Source: Marinimicrococcus flavescens (GTDB lineage: Bacteria; Pseudomonadota; Alphaproteobacteria; Geminicoccales; Geminicoccaceae). From it: a stretch of DNA of 64,000 nt. A program made the position numbers and the translations under genes. The notes below the pieces were generated by a model. The model was given only the letters and a program-made list of their open reading frames with translations, made no database searches and was not told the DNA's origin. The stretch is taken from the NCBI GenBank assembly GCA_029211145.1, contig JARGEQ010000104.1, positions 24,776-88,775 of the forward strand, in the 5' to 3' direction. Shown here piece after piece: positions 27,816-35,751 of this stretch (positions are counted from its first letter, which is position 1; every line of letters starts with the position of its first letter).

Positions 27816-28127
27816 AGAGGACTGCGGCCCCTCACCGCTGCAGCCGGCAGAGGCATGGTCGGCCGCCTTGTGGAGGATGGCGCGAAGAGCCACCAGCCCG
27901 GCTTCCTCCGAGCGGCCCATGAGCCCCATGAGCTGCAGCCAGTCCTCCTCGTCGGCGTGATCGAGGAAGTGACGCACCGCGCGGCTGGCATAGGCTGCCA
28001 GATGGACCCCCTCGGCCGCCGCGGCTTCCTGCAGGCGTGAGAGAAGCGCCATGTCGCCGGCCGCGATCAGGACCGCCTCGGCGATGCCGGGCTCCTCGAG
28101 GCGCGCGATCACCGTTCCGAGCATCAT
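27795..28127 (-). CDS. Unknown small protein at the end of the nar operon
   Basis: A 110-residue protein I do not recognise. It opens MMLGTVIARLEEPGIAEAVLIAAGDMALLSRLQEAAAAEG, continues AYASRAVRHFLDHADEEDWLQLMGLMGRSEEAGLVALRAILHKAA and ends in a polar tail. It looks soluble, mostly helical, with no signal peptide or cysteine cluster (a single Cys near the end). The ATG at 28127 has AGGAG upstream with an 8-nt spacer, and it lies 11 nt after the PpiC gene on the same strand, so it is probably the last nar gene. A role in assembly of the nitrate reductase is possible by position only. Confidence 0.7.
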   Translation of the reverse strand: MMLGTVIARLEEPGIAEAVLIAAGDMALLSRLQEAAAAEGVHLAAYASRAVRHFLDHADEEDWLQLMGLMGRSEEAGLVALRAILHKAADHASAGCSGEGPQSSRSVLTE

Positions 28128-28138
28128 GGAGCCCTCTC

Positions 28139-28978
28139 CTACTGCACCAGCGGCGTTTCGGCACTGTCGAGCCGACAGCCCTCGATCACCGCGCGCCCGG
28201 CCAGAATGCGCACATATTGGGCGACCGCCCGGCGCCAGACCCGCCCCTCGAGCCAGGCGGCGATCCGCTCCCGCACCGCCTCGAAAGGCACAGCCCCGCC
28301 CTCGATGCGGCGGGTCAGGCGAATGACGTGGACGCCGTAGGGCGTGGCCACGGGCTCGGGCGTGATCTGCCCGACCGTGAGCCCGGCCAGCGCCTCCTCG
28401 AACTCCGGCGTCACCTGGCCCGTCGAGATCTGGCCCAGATTGCCGCCGGAGGCGGCCGAGGGGCAGGCGGAGAGCGAGCGCGCCAGCTCCTCGAATCGCT
28501 GCGGTGCCTCCGACAGCGCCGCGATCGCCGCCTCCGCCAGGCGCAGCGCCTCGGCGAAGGCATCCTCGTCCATGCGCGAGGCAGAGAATAGGATGTGCGA
28601 GGCCTCGAAGATCGCGGGGCTGCGAAACTGCCCGGGATTGGCGTCGTAGAACCGCCGGCACTCGCTGTCTTCCGCCGTCGGCACCGCGACCTCGTGCTCG
28701 ACGAGCTGATGGATGAGCGCCTCCTCCTCCGTCTCGCGGCGGCCTTCATCGTCCTCGGCCGGCGCCGGATCCAGACCGAGAAGGCGGGCCTCCTGCAAGA
28801 GCAGCTCGCGCACCACCAGCGCCTCCACCGCAGCCCGGCGCGCCTCGGCGGGCGAGGATGCGGGATGATGCTGGATCTCGCGGGCGATGGCCGCCGGCGC
28901 GATCACGACCCCGTTCACCCGGACGACGGGCGGCGTTGCCGCTTCCGCCTGCCGCCTGCCGATGGCGAAAACCTCCAT
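28139..28978 (-). CDS. PpiC-type peptidyl-prolyl isomerase of the nar operon
   Basis: A 279-residue protein with a SurA/PpiD-like N-terminal helical segment (VVRVNGVVIAPAAIAREIQHH, then RRAAVEALVVRELLLQEARLLGL) and a parvulin domain in the C-terminal half (FEASHILFSA, ELARSLSACPSAASGGNLGQISTGQVTPEFEEAL, PEPVATPYGVHVIRLTRRI). There is no signal peptide, so it should act in the cytoplasm. Parvulin genes after narI are known in other nitrate reducers such as Pseudomonas, where they are thought to help fold the enzyme. GGAG lies 8 nt before the ATG; the gene begins 5 nt after narI. Confidence 0.88.
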   Translation of the reverse strand: MEVFAIGRRQAEAATPPVVRVNGVVIAPAAIAREIQHHPASSPAEARRAAVEALVVRELLLQEARLLGLDPAPAEDDEGRRETEEEALIHQLVEHEVAVPTAEDSECRRFYDANPGQFRSPAIFEASHILFSASRMDEDAFAEALRLAEAAIAALSEAPQRFEELARSLSACPSAASGGNLGQISTGQVTPEFEEALAGLTVGQITPEPVATPYGVHVIRLTRRIEGGAVPFEAVRERIAAWLEGRVWRRAVAQYVRILAGRAVIEGCRLDSAETPLVQ

Positions 28979-28983
28979 GGCGC

Positions 28984-29763
28984 TCACTCCGCAGGAGCCG
29001 CTGCCGAGCGGCCGGAATCCGCACGGCGGACCGGCTGCTCCGCCTCGCCCCGAAGCGCTCGATGCGGCCGCGGCGGCGCGCGCCGGGTGCGGACGACCTG
29101 ATAGCCCTTGCGGCCCAGATACCAGACCGGCGCGCTCCAGACATGGACCAGCCGGGTGAACGGGAAGACCAGAAAGATGGTCAGCCCGAGGAACAGATGC
29201 AGCTTGAAGAGCGGGTTGGCGTCCCGGACGTAGAGGGCGGCCGAAGGCTGCAGCGTCACGATCCCCTGCGCCCAGGCCATGAAACGCACCATCTCGGCGC
29301 CGTCCAGATGGCCGAGCGAGACGAAGATGGTCAAAAGTCCCAGCACCAGCTGCACCGCCAGAAGGACGAGGATCGCGATGTCGCCGTTGCTCGAGGTCTT
29401 GAGGATGCGCGGGTCGGTGAGGCGGCGGTGCAGCAGGAGGGCGATTCCGGCAAGGCAGACGAGGCCGGCGATGCCGCCCACCACGATCGCCATGATCTGC
29501 TTGGCGCCGTGGGAGATGCCGACGAGGTCGAACAGCTGGATGGGAGTGAGCAGCCCGACGAGGTGCCCGAAGAAGATCACGATTATGCCCACGTGGAACA
29601 GGTTCGAGCCCCACATGAGCTGGCGGCGGCGCAGGAGCTGGCTCGAGCCGGTCTTCCACGAATACTGCTCGCGGTCGAAGCGGATCAGGCTGCCCAGCAG
29701 GAAGACGGTGAGGCAGAGGTAGGGATACCAGCCGAACAGGACGGTGTTGATGTAGTCGGCCAT
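28984..29763 (-). CDS. narI: Respiratory nitrate reductase gamma subunit (cytochrome b)
   Basis: A 259-residue membrane diheme cytochrome b that takes electrons from quinol and passes them to NarH. Five helices are evident. The haem-ligand histidines are in FHVGIIVIFFGHLVG and in FKLHLFLGLTIFLVFPFTRLVHVWSAP. It starts MADYINTVLFGWYPYLCLTVFLLG. The C-terminus has an extra basic/alanine-rich tail of about 30 residues. The ATG at 29763 has GGAG about 9 nt upstream. It follows narJ by 13 nt. Confidence 0.95.
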   Translation of the reverse strand: MADYINTVLFGWYPYLCLTVFLLGSLIRFDREQYSWKTGSSQLLRRRQLMWGSNLFHVGIIVIFFGHLVGLLTPIQLFDLVGISHGAKQIMAIVVGGIAGLVCLAGIALLLHRRLTDPRILKTSSNGDIAILVLLAVQLVLGLLTIFVSLGHLDGAEMVRFMAWAQGIVTLQPSAALYVRDANPLFKLHLFLGLTIFLVFPFTRLVHVWSAPVWYLGRKGYQVVRTRRAPPRPHRALRGEAEQPVRRADSGRSAAAPAE

Positions 29764-29776
29764 GGCCCGGCGCTCC

Positions 29777-30478
29777 TCAGTGGCCTGCGCGATCGGCGAC
29801 GCTGCGCACGGCGGCGCGCAAGCGGGTGGCAAGGCGGGTGCGGCCGCAACTGTCGGCCATCGGATCGCCCGGCCCGAAGGTGACGGCAGTCTCCTCCCAC
29901 TCGGCGTCGAGCGCCGCCAGATCCTCCGGATCGACCTCATCGGCCGGAGCCATCCGCGCTCCGGCCGCCGGCACTTCTCCGGCGAGGTCGAGCAGCGCCA
30001 GGAACACGCCGGCATAGATCGAGCGGCGCCGCCGCAGCCGCTCCTCGAGCGTGCGCAGCACCTCCGCCGGCTCCGCCAGGAGCGCCCTCGCCTCGCCTTC
30101 CGGCAGCAGCGACAGGAACTCCAGGAACAGCGGCAGGAAGTCGGGCAGCTCGCTGGCGGCGATGACGAAGCCGCGGCTCTCGTAGTGGCGCGCGAGGTCG
30201 ACCATGGCCTGGCCGCGATCGCGGCTCTCGCCGTGGATGTGCTCGAAGAGATGGAGCGAGAGCGAGCGCGAGCGGTCGAACAGCAGCGTGTAGCGCTCCT
30301 GCAGGTCGTAGAGGTCGCGCGCCGCCAGCTCGTCGAGGAGCCGGTCGAGCAGCGCCAGCCGGCGCGAGGGCACGAGCGCCTCGCCGCGCAGCGCGGTGCG
30401 CAGCTCGCCCGCCGCCCCGCAAAGCTCGGCGGTGGGATAGGAGAGCAGGGCCGAGAGCGCCTTGAAGGTCCTTGCCAT
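29777..30478 (-). CDS. narJ: Nitrate reductase molybdenum cofactor assembly chaperone
   Basis: A 233-residue cytoplasmic chaperone of the TorD/NarJ family that keeps NarG competent for Mo-cofactor insertion. Family features: FKALSALLSYPTAEL at the start, LQERYTLLFDRSRSLSLHLFEHIHGESRDRGQAMVDL and SELPDFLPLFLEFLSLLP. It starts with a one-base overlap with the narH stop (TGATG), indicating coupled translation. Confidence 0.95.
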   Translation of the reverse strand: MARTFKALSALLSYPTAELCGAAGELRTALRGEALVPSRRLALLDRLLDELAARDLYDLQERYTLLFDRSRSLSLHLFEHIHGESRDRGQAMVDLARHYESRGFVIAASELPDFLPLFLEFLSLLPEGEARALLAEPAEVLRTLEERLRRRRSIYAGVFLALLDLAGEVPAAGARMAPADEVDPEDLAALDAEWEETAVTFGPGDPMADSCGRTRLATRLRAAVRSVADRAGH

Positions 30479-31998
30479 CACTCGACCTCCATGGGCGTAC
30501 GGGCCTTCTTCCTGCTGCCGAACAGGCCGGTGCCGCTGATGCCATCGGAGCAGCCATTGCCGAAGGAGAAGCCGCACGAGCCGCGCAGGTCGTAGGTGTC
30601 CTCGCCGGCCTCGCGATGCGCCGTGGGGATGACGAACCGGTCCTCGTAATTGGCGATCGCCATGATCCGGTACATCTCCTCGATCTGCGCCCCGGTGAGG
30701 CCGACGCGGCCGGCAATGGCCTCGTCGATCACGCCGTCCACCGTCTTGGCCCGCATGTAGCCGCGCATCGCCAGCATCCGCTCGAGGGCGCGGATCACCG
30801 GCGCCTCGGCCCCGGCGGTGAGCAGGTTGGCCAGGTACTTCACGGGGATCCTGAGGCTGCGCACGTCGGGCATGCCGCCATCCACGCCCATCTTCCCCGC
30901 CGCCGCCGCCGACTGGATCGGCGAGAGCGGCGGGACGTACCAGACCATGGGCAGGGTGCGGTACTCGGGATGGAGCGGCAGCGCCACCTTCCACTCTATC
31001 GCCATCTTCCAGATGGGCGAGAGCCGGGCTGCCTCGAGCCATGCCTCGGGCACGCCGTCGCGGCGCGCCTGCTCGATCACCGCCGGGTCGTCCGGGTCGA
31101 GGAAGAGCTTGAGCTGCTCTTCGTAGAGCCGGCCCTCGTCGGGCACGCTCGCCGCCTTCTCGATGCCGTCGGCGTCATAGAGGATGACGCCCAGATAGCG
31201 GATGCGCCCGACGCAGGTCTCCGAGCAGACGGTGGGCTGGCCCGATTCGATGCGCGGGTAGCAGAAGAAGCACTTCTCGGATTTGCCCGACGACCAGTTG
31301 TAGTAGATCTTCTTGTAGGGGCAGCCCGAGACGCACATCCGCCAGCCGCGGCACTTGTCCTGGTCGATCAGGACGATGCCGTCCTCCTCGCGCTTGTAGA
31401 TGGCACCCGAGGGGCAGGCGGCAGCGCAGCTCGGGTTCAGGCAGTGCTCGCACAGACGCGGCAGGTACATCATGAAGGTGTTCTCGAAAGCGCCGTAGAT
31501 CTCCTTCTCGACACCCTCGAAGTTCACGTCCTTCGAGCGCTTGGCGAACTCGCCGCCCAGGATTTCCTCCCAGTTCGGGCCCCATTCGATCTTCTCGATC
31601 CGCTCGCCGGTGATCTGCGAGCGCGGCCGGGCGGTGGGGAAGGCCTGCACCTCGCCGGCGTTCTGCAGGTGCTCGTAGTCGAAGGTGAAAGGCTCGTAGT
31701 AATCGTCGATCTCGGGAAGGTCGGGATTGGCGAAGATCTTGGCCAGGATCCGCCACTTCGAGCCCATCTTCGGCTGCAGCCTGCCGCCACGGGTGCGGGT
31801 CCAGCCGCCGTTCCAGCGCTTCTGGTTCTCCCACTCGCGGGGGTAGCCGATGCCGGGCTTGGTCTCGACATTGTTGAACCACGCGTATTCCATGCCCTCG
31901 CGGCTGGTCCACACGTTCTTGCAGGTCACCGAGCAGGTATGACAGCCGATGCACTTGTCGAGGTTCATGACCATCGCGATCTGCGCGCGGATCTTCAT
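30478..31998 (-). CDS. narH: Respiratory nitrate reductase beta subunit (iron-sulfur)
   Basis: A 506-residue electron-transfer subunit. It shows four cluster-binding groups: CIGCHTCSVTC at the N-terminus, CEHCLNPSCAAACPSGA, CRGWRMCVSGCPYKKIYYNW and CFFCYPRIESGQPTVCSETC. In the third group a Trp replaces one Cys, as in E. coli NarH, giving the single [3Fe-4S] cluster beside three [4Fe-4S]. The start codon overlaps the narG stop (ATGA) and the stop overlaps narJ. Confidence 0.97.
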   Translation of the reverse strand: MKIRAQIAMVMNLDKCIGCHTCSVTCKNVWTSREGMEYAWFNNVETKPGIGYPREWENQKRWNGGWTRTRGGRLQPKMGSKWRILAKIFANPDLPEIDDYYEPFTFDYEHLQNAGEVQAFPTARPRSQITGERIEKIEWGPNWEEILGGEFAKRSKDVNFEGVEKEIYGAFENTFMMYLPRLCEHCLNPSCAAACPSGAIYKREEDGIVLIDQDKCRGWRMCVSGCPYKKIYYNWSSGKSEKCFFCYPRIESGQPTVCSETCVGRIRYLGVILYDADGIEKAASVPDEGRLYEEQLKLFLDPDDPAVIEQARRDGVPEAWLEAARLSPIWKMAIEWKVALPLHPEYRTLPMVWYVPPLSPIQSAAAAGKMGVDGGMPDVRSLRIPVKYLANLLTAGAEAPVIRALERMLAMRGYMRAKTVDGVIDEAIAGRVGLTGAQIEEMYRIMAIANYEDRFVIPTAHREAGEDTYDLRGSCGFSFGNGCSDGISGTGLFGSRKKARTPMEVE

Positions 31999-34900
31999 TC
32001 GGCGGCCTCCTTGTGCGCGGCCTCGTATGGCCCCTCGAGCCAGTCGATGTCGGTCATCTTGCGGACGATCACGAATTCGTCGCGGTTCGAGCCCACCGTT
32101 CCGTAATAGTTGAAGCCGTAGGCCTGGTGGACATAGCCGCCGATCATGTGGGTCGGCTTCAGGGTGGTCCGGGTCACCGAGTTGTGGATGCCGCCGCGAT
32201 TGCCGGTGATCTGCGAGCCCGGCGTGTTCACGATCTTTTCCTGGGCATGGTACATCAGGATCATGCCCGGACGGATGCGCTGCGAGACCACCGCGCGGGC
32301 GGTGAGCGCACCGTTGGCGTTGAAGGCCTCGACCCAGTCGTTGTCCTCGATCCCGGCCGACTTCGCGTCGGTCTCGCTGATCCACACCACCGGGCCGCCG
32401 CGATTGAGCGTCAGCATCAGCAGATTGTCGGTATAGGTGGAGTGGATGCCCCATTTCTGGTGCGGCGTGATGAAGTTCAGCACCAGCTCGGACCCGTTGC
32501 CGGGCACGACGCTTCGCACCTTCTCGACTGCCTTGAAGTCGACCGGCGGCTTCCAGGTGCCCAACGCCTCGCCGAAGCCCAGCATCCACTTGTGGTCCTG
32601 GTAGAGCTGCTGGCGGCCGGTCAGCGTGCGCCACGGGATCAGCTCGTGGACGTTGGTGTAGCCGGCGTTGTAGCAGACCTTCTCCGATTCCAGCCCCGAC
32701 CAGATCGGCGAGGAGATGATCTTGCGCGGCTGAGCAGCGATGTCCCGAAAGCGGATCTTCTCGTCCTCCTTGGGGATCGCCAGATGGCCGTGGTCGCGGC
32801 CGGTGGCGGCCGAGAGCGCCTCCCACGCCCGCACGGCCACTTCGCCGTTGGTCTCCGGCGCCAGCATCAAGATCACCTCGGTGGCGTCGATGTCGGTCTC
32901 GATCCGCGGCAGGCCCTTCGTAGGGCCCTCCTCGGTGACGACACCATTGAGGGCGCGCAGATTGTCGACCTCGCGACCGGTCTTCCAGCCGATCCCCTTG
33001 CCGCCGTTGCCGACCTTCTCCATGAGCGGCCCCAGCGCGGTGAAGCGCCTGTAGAGATTGGGGTAGTCGCGCTCGACCACGCTCACCTGGGGCATGGTCA
33101 CGCCGGGCACCGGCTCCACCTCGCCCTTCTTCCAGTCGCGCACGTCGAAGGGCTGGGCGAGCTCGGCCGGGGTGTCGTGGAGGATCGGCGTGAGGACCAC
33201 GTCCTGCTCGACGCCCAGCACCTCGGGCGCCACCTCGGAGAACTTCCTCGCGATCCCCTTGTAGATCTCCCAGTCGCTCCTCGCCTCCCATGCCGGGTCC
33301 ACAGCCGCCATCAGCGGGTGGATGAAGGGGTGCATGTCGGAGGTGTTGAGATCGTTCTTCTCGTACCAGGTGGCCGTGGGCAGGGCGATGTCGGAGTAGA
33401 CGCAGGTGGTGGACATGCGGAAGTCGAGGGTCACCAGAAGATCGAGCTTTCCTTCCGGCGCCTTCTCGTGCCAGCGCACCTCCTTCGAGCGTGCGATGCC
33501 CTCCTGTCCCAGATCCTTGCCCAGCACGCCGTGGGTGGTGCCGAGCAGATACTTCAGGAAATACTCGTGCCCCTTGCCCGATGAGCCCAGCAGGTTGGAG
33601 CGCCAGACGAAGAGGTTGCGCGGCCAGTTGGCGGGATCGTCGGGGTCCTCGCAGGACATCTGGAGCTCGCCGCTCTTGAGCGCCTTTGCGACATAGTCCT
33701 TCGGCTCGAGGCCGGCCTCCTTCGCCTTGGCGGCGATGGTAAGCGGGTTCTGCCTGAGTTGCGGGGCCGAGGGCAGCCAGCCCATCCGCTCGGCGCGGAT
33801 GTTGTAGTCGATGAGCGAGCCCGACCAGTCGCCCTTGGGTGCGGTGGGCGAGAGGATCTCGTCCACCGTCAGGGTCTCGTAGCGCCACTGCCCGGTGTGG
33901 GCATACCAGAAACTGGTGGAGTTCTGCTGGCGCGGCGGACGGCTCCAGTCGAGGCCGAAGGCCAGCGGCAGCCAGCCGGTCTGCGGGCGGAGCTTCTCCT
34001 GCCCCACATAATGCGACCAGCCGCCCCCCGACTGGCCCACACAGCCGCACATCACCAGAAGATTGATGATCCCCCGATAAGCCATGTCCATGTGGTACCA
34101 GTGGTTCAGACCGGCCCCCAGGATCACCATCGAGCGGCCGCCGGTCTTCTCGGCGTTGGTGGCGAACTCGCGCGCCACCGTGACGATCTTGTCAACCGAC
34201 ACGCCGGTGATCCGCTCGGCCCAAGCCGGCGTGAACGGCACGTCCTCCTCGTAGGACGTCGCCACGTTGGCGCCGCCGAAGCCGCGATCGAGGCCGTAAT
34301 TCGCACAGAGCAGGTCGAAGACGGTGACAACCAACGCCTCGCCGTCCTTCAGCGCCAGCCGGCGCGCCGGAAGATGGCGCTCCAGCACCTCGCCATGCTG
34401 CGTGGCGACGAAATGCTCGGTGGCCCGGCCGCCGAAATAGGGGAAGGCCACCGGCACGATCCCGTCATGCGCGTCGGCCAGGCTCAGGCGCAGCCGGACG
34501 TCGCTGCCCTTGCCGTCCTTCTCCTCGAGATTCCACTTGCCCTTCCCGCCCCAGCGGAAGCCCGCCGAGCCCAGCGGAGCCACCGGCGCGCCGCTGGCCT
34601 CGTCGAAGGCCACGGGCTTCCACTCGGCATGCTCGCTCTCGCCCAGCGCGTCGGCGAACTCGCTGGCCCGCACGAGTTGCCCCGGTACCCAGCGCCCGTC
34701 CCGCTTTTCCAGCCGCACCAGCATCGGCAGATCGCTGTAGCGGCGCAGATAATCCTCAAAGTACGGAACCTGCCGGTCGAGATGGTACTCGCGCAGGATT
34801 ACGTGGCCCAGCGCCAGCGCCAAAGCGGCGTCGGTGCCCTGCTTGGGGGAAAGCCACAGATCGGCGAACTTGGTGGCCTCGGCATAGTCCGGCGAGACCA

Positions 34901-35735
34901 CCACCGACTTGGTGCCCTTGTAGCGGACCTCCGTATAGAAATGCGCGTCGGGCGTGCGGGTCTGGGGCACGTTGGAGCCCCAGATCATCAGGAAGCCGGC
35001 ATTGTACCAGTCGGCCGATTCCGGCACGTCGGTCTGCTCGCCCCAGGTCTGCGGGCTGGCCGGCGGCAGGTCGCAATACCAGTCGTAGAACGAGCCGCAC
35101 ACGCCGCCCAGCAGCGAGAGATAGCGGGCGCCTGCCGCATAGGAGACCATCGACATAGCCGGGATCGGCGAGAAGCCGAAGATCCGGTCGGGGCCGTGCT
35201 TCTTCGCGGTATAGGCGTTGGCCGAGGCGATGATCTCGTTGACCTCGTCCCAGCTCGCCCGCACGAACCCGCCATGGCCGCGCACCTTCACATACTCGGC
35301 GCGCTTGGCCGGATCCTCGACGATCGATGCCCAGGCCGCCACTGGCGGGCGCACCGCGCGCGCGTCGCGCCAGAGCCTGAGGAGCCGCGAGCGCACCAGC
35401 GGGTATTTGAGCCTGGCGCCCGAATAGAGATACCAGCTGTAGCTGGCGCCACGCGAGCAGCCGCGCGGCTCGTGGTTGGGCAGGTCCGGCCGGGTGCGCG
35501 GATAGTCGGTCTGCTGGGTCTCCCAGGTGACGATCCCGCCCTTGACGTAGATCTTCCACGAGCAGGAGCCGGTGCAGTTCACGCCATGCGTCGAGCGCAC
35601 GATCTTGTCGTGCTGCCAGCGCTTTCGATAGGCGTCCTCCCAGCTCCGGTCCTCCCGCGTCGTGACGCCGTGGCCGTCGGCGAAGCTGTCGACGTTCTTC
35701 TCGAAATATCTCAGACGGTCGAGAAAATGGCTCAT
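31995..35735 (-). CDS. narG: Respiratory nitrate reductase alpha subunit (molybdopterin)
   Basis: A 1246-residue catalytic subunit on the cytoplasmic face that reduces nitrate to nitrite with bis-MGD. The N-terminus has the FS0 cluster ligands in THGVNCTGSCSWKIYVKGG (one His and Cys ligands) with a further Cys in EPRGCSRGASYSW. YCDLPPASPQTWGEQTDVPESADWYN is typical of the Mo-cofactor domain. The ATG at 35735 starts MSHFLDRLRYFEKN, matching homologues, with GGAG 9 nt upstream; the open frame extends further but into narK. It follows narK by 16 nt. Confidence 0.97.
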   Translation of the reverse strand: MSHFLDRLRYFEKNVDSFADGHGVTTREDRSWEDAYRKRWQHDKIVRSTHGVNCTGSCSWKIYVKGGIVTWETQQTDYPRTRPDLPNHEPRGCSRGASYSWYLYSGARLKYPLVRSRLLRLWRDARAVRPPVAAWASIVEDPAKRAEYVKVRGHGGFVRASWDEVNEIIASANAYTAKKHGPDRIFGFSPIPAMSMVSYAAGARYLSLLGGVCGSFYDWYCDLPPASPQTWGEQTDVPESADWYNAGFLMIWGSNVPQTRTPDAHFYTEVRYKGTKSVVVSPDYAEATKFADLWLSPKQGTDAALALALGHVILREYHLDRQVPYFEDYLRRYSDLPMLVRLEKRDGRWVPGQLVRASEFADALGESEHAEWKPVAFDEASGAPVAPLGSAGFRWGGKGKWNLEEKDGKGSDVRLRLSLADAHDGIVPVAFPYFGGRATEHFVATQHGEVLERHLPARRLALKDGEALVVTVFDLLCANYGLDRGFGGANVATSYEEDVPFTPAWAERITGVSVDKIVTVAREFATNAEKTGGRSMVILGAGLNHWYHMDMAYRGIINLLVMCGCVGQSGGGWSHYVGQEKLRPQTGWLPLAFGLDWSRPPRQQNSTSFWYAHTGQWRYETLTVDEILSPTAPKGDWSGSLIDYNIRAERMGWLPSAPQLRQNPLTIAAKAKEAGLEPKDYVAKALKSGELQMSCEDPDDPANWPRNLFVWRSNLLGSSGKGHEYFLKYLLGTTHGVLGKDLGQEGIARSKEVRWHEKAPEGKLDLLVTLDFRMSTTCVYSDIALPTATWYEKNDLNTSDMHPFIHPLMAAVDPAWEARSDWEIYKGIARKFSEVAPEVLGVEQDVVLTPILHDTPAELAQPFDVRDWKKGEVEPVPGVTMPQVSVVERDYPNLYRRFTALGPLMEKVGNGGKGIGWKTGREVDNLRALNGVVTEEGPTKGLPRIETDIDATEVILMLAPETNGEVAVRAWEALSAATGRDHGHLAIPKEDEKIRFRDIAAQPRKIISSPIWSGLESEKVCYNAGYTNVHELIPWRTLTGRQQLYQDHKWMLGFGEALGTWKPPVDFKAVEKVRSVVPGNGSELVLNFITPHQKWGIHSTYTDNLLMLTLNRGGPVVWISETDAKSAGIEDNDWVEAFNANGALTARAVVSQRIRPGMILMYHAQEKIVNTPGSQITGNRGGIHNSVTRTTLKPTHMIGGYVHQAYGFNYYGTVGSNRDEFVIVRKMTDIDWLEGPYEAAHKEAAE

Positions 35736-35751
35736 CGCCGCGATCTCCGGG

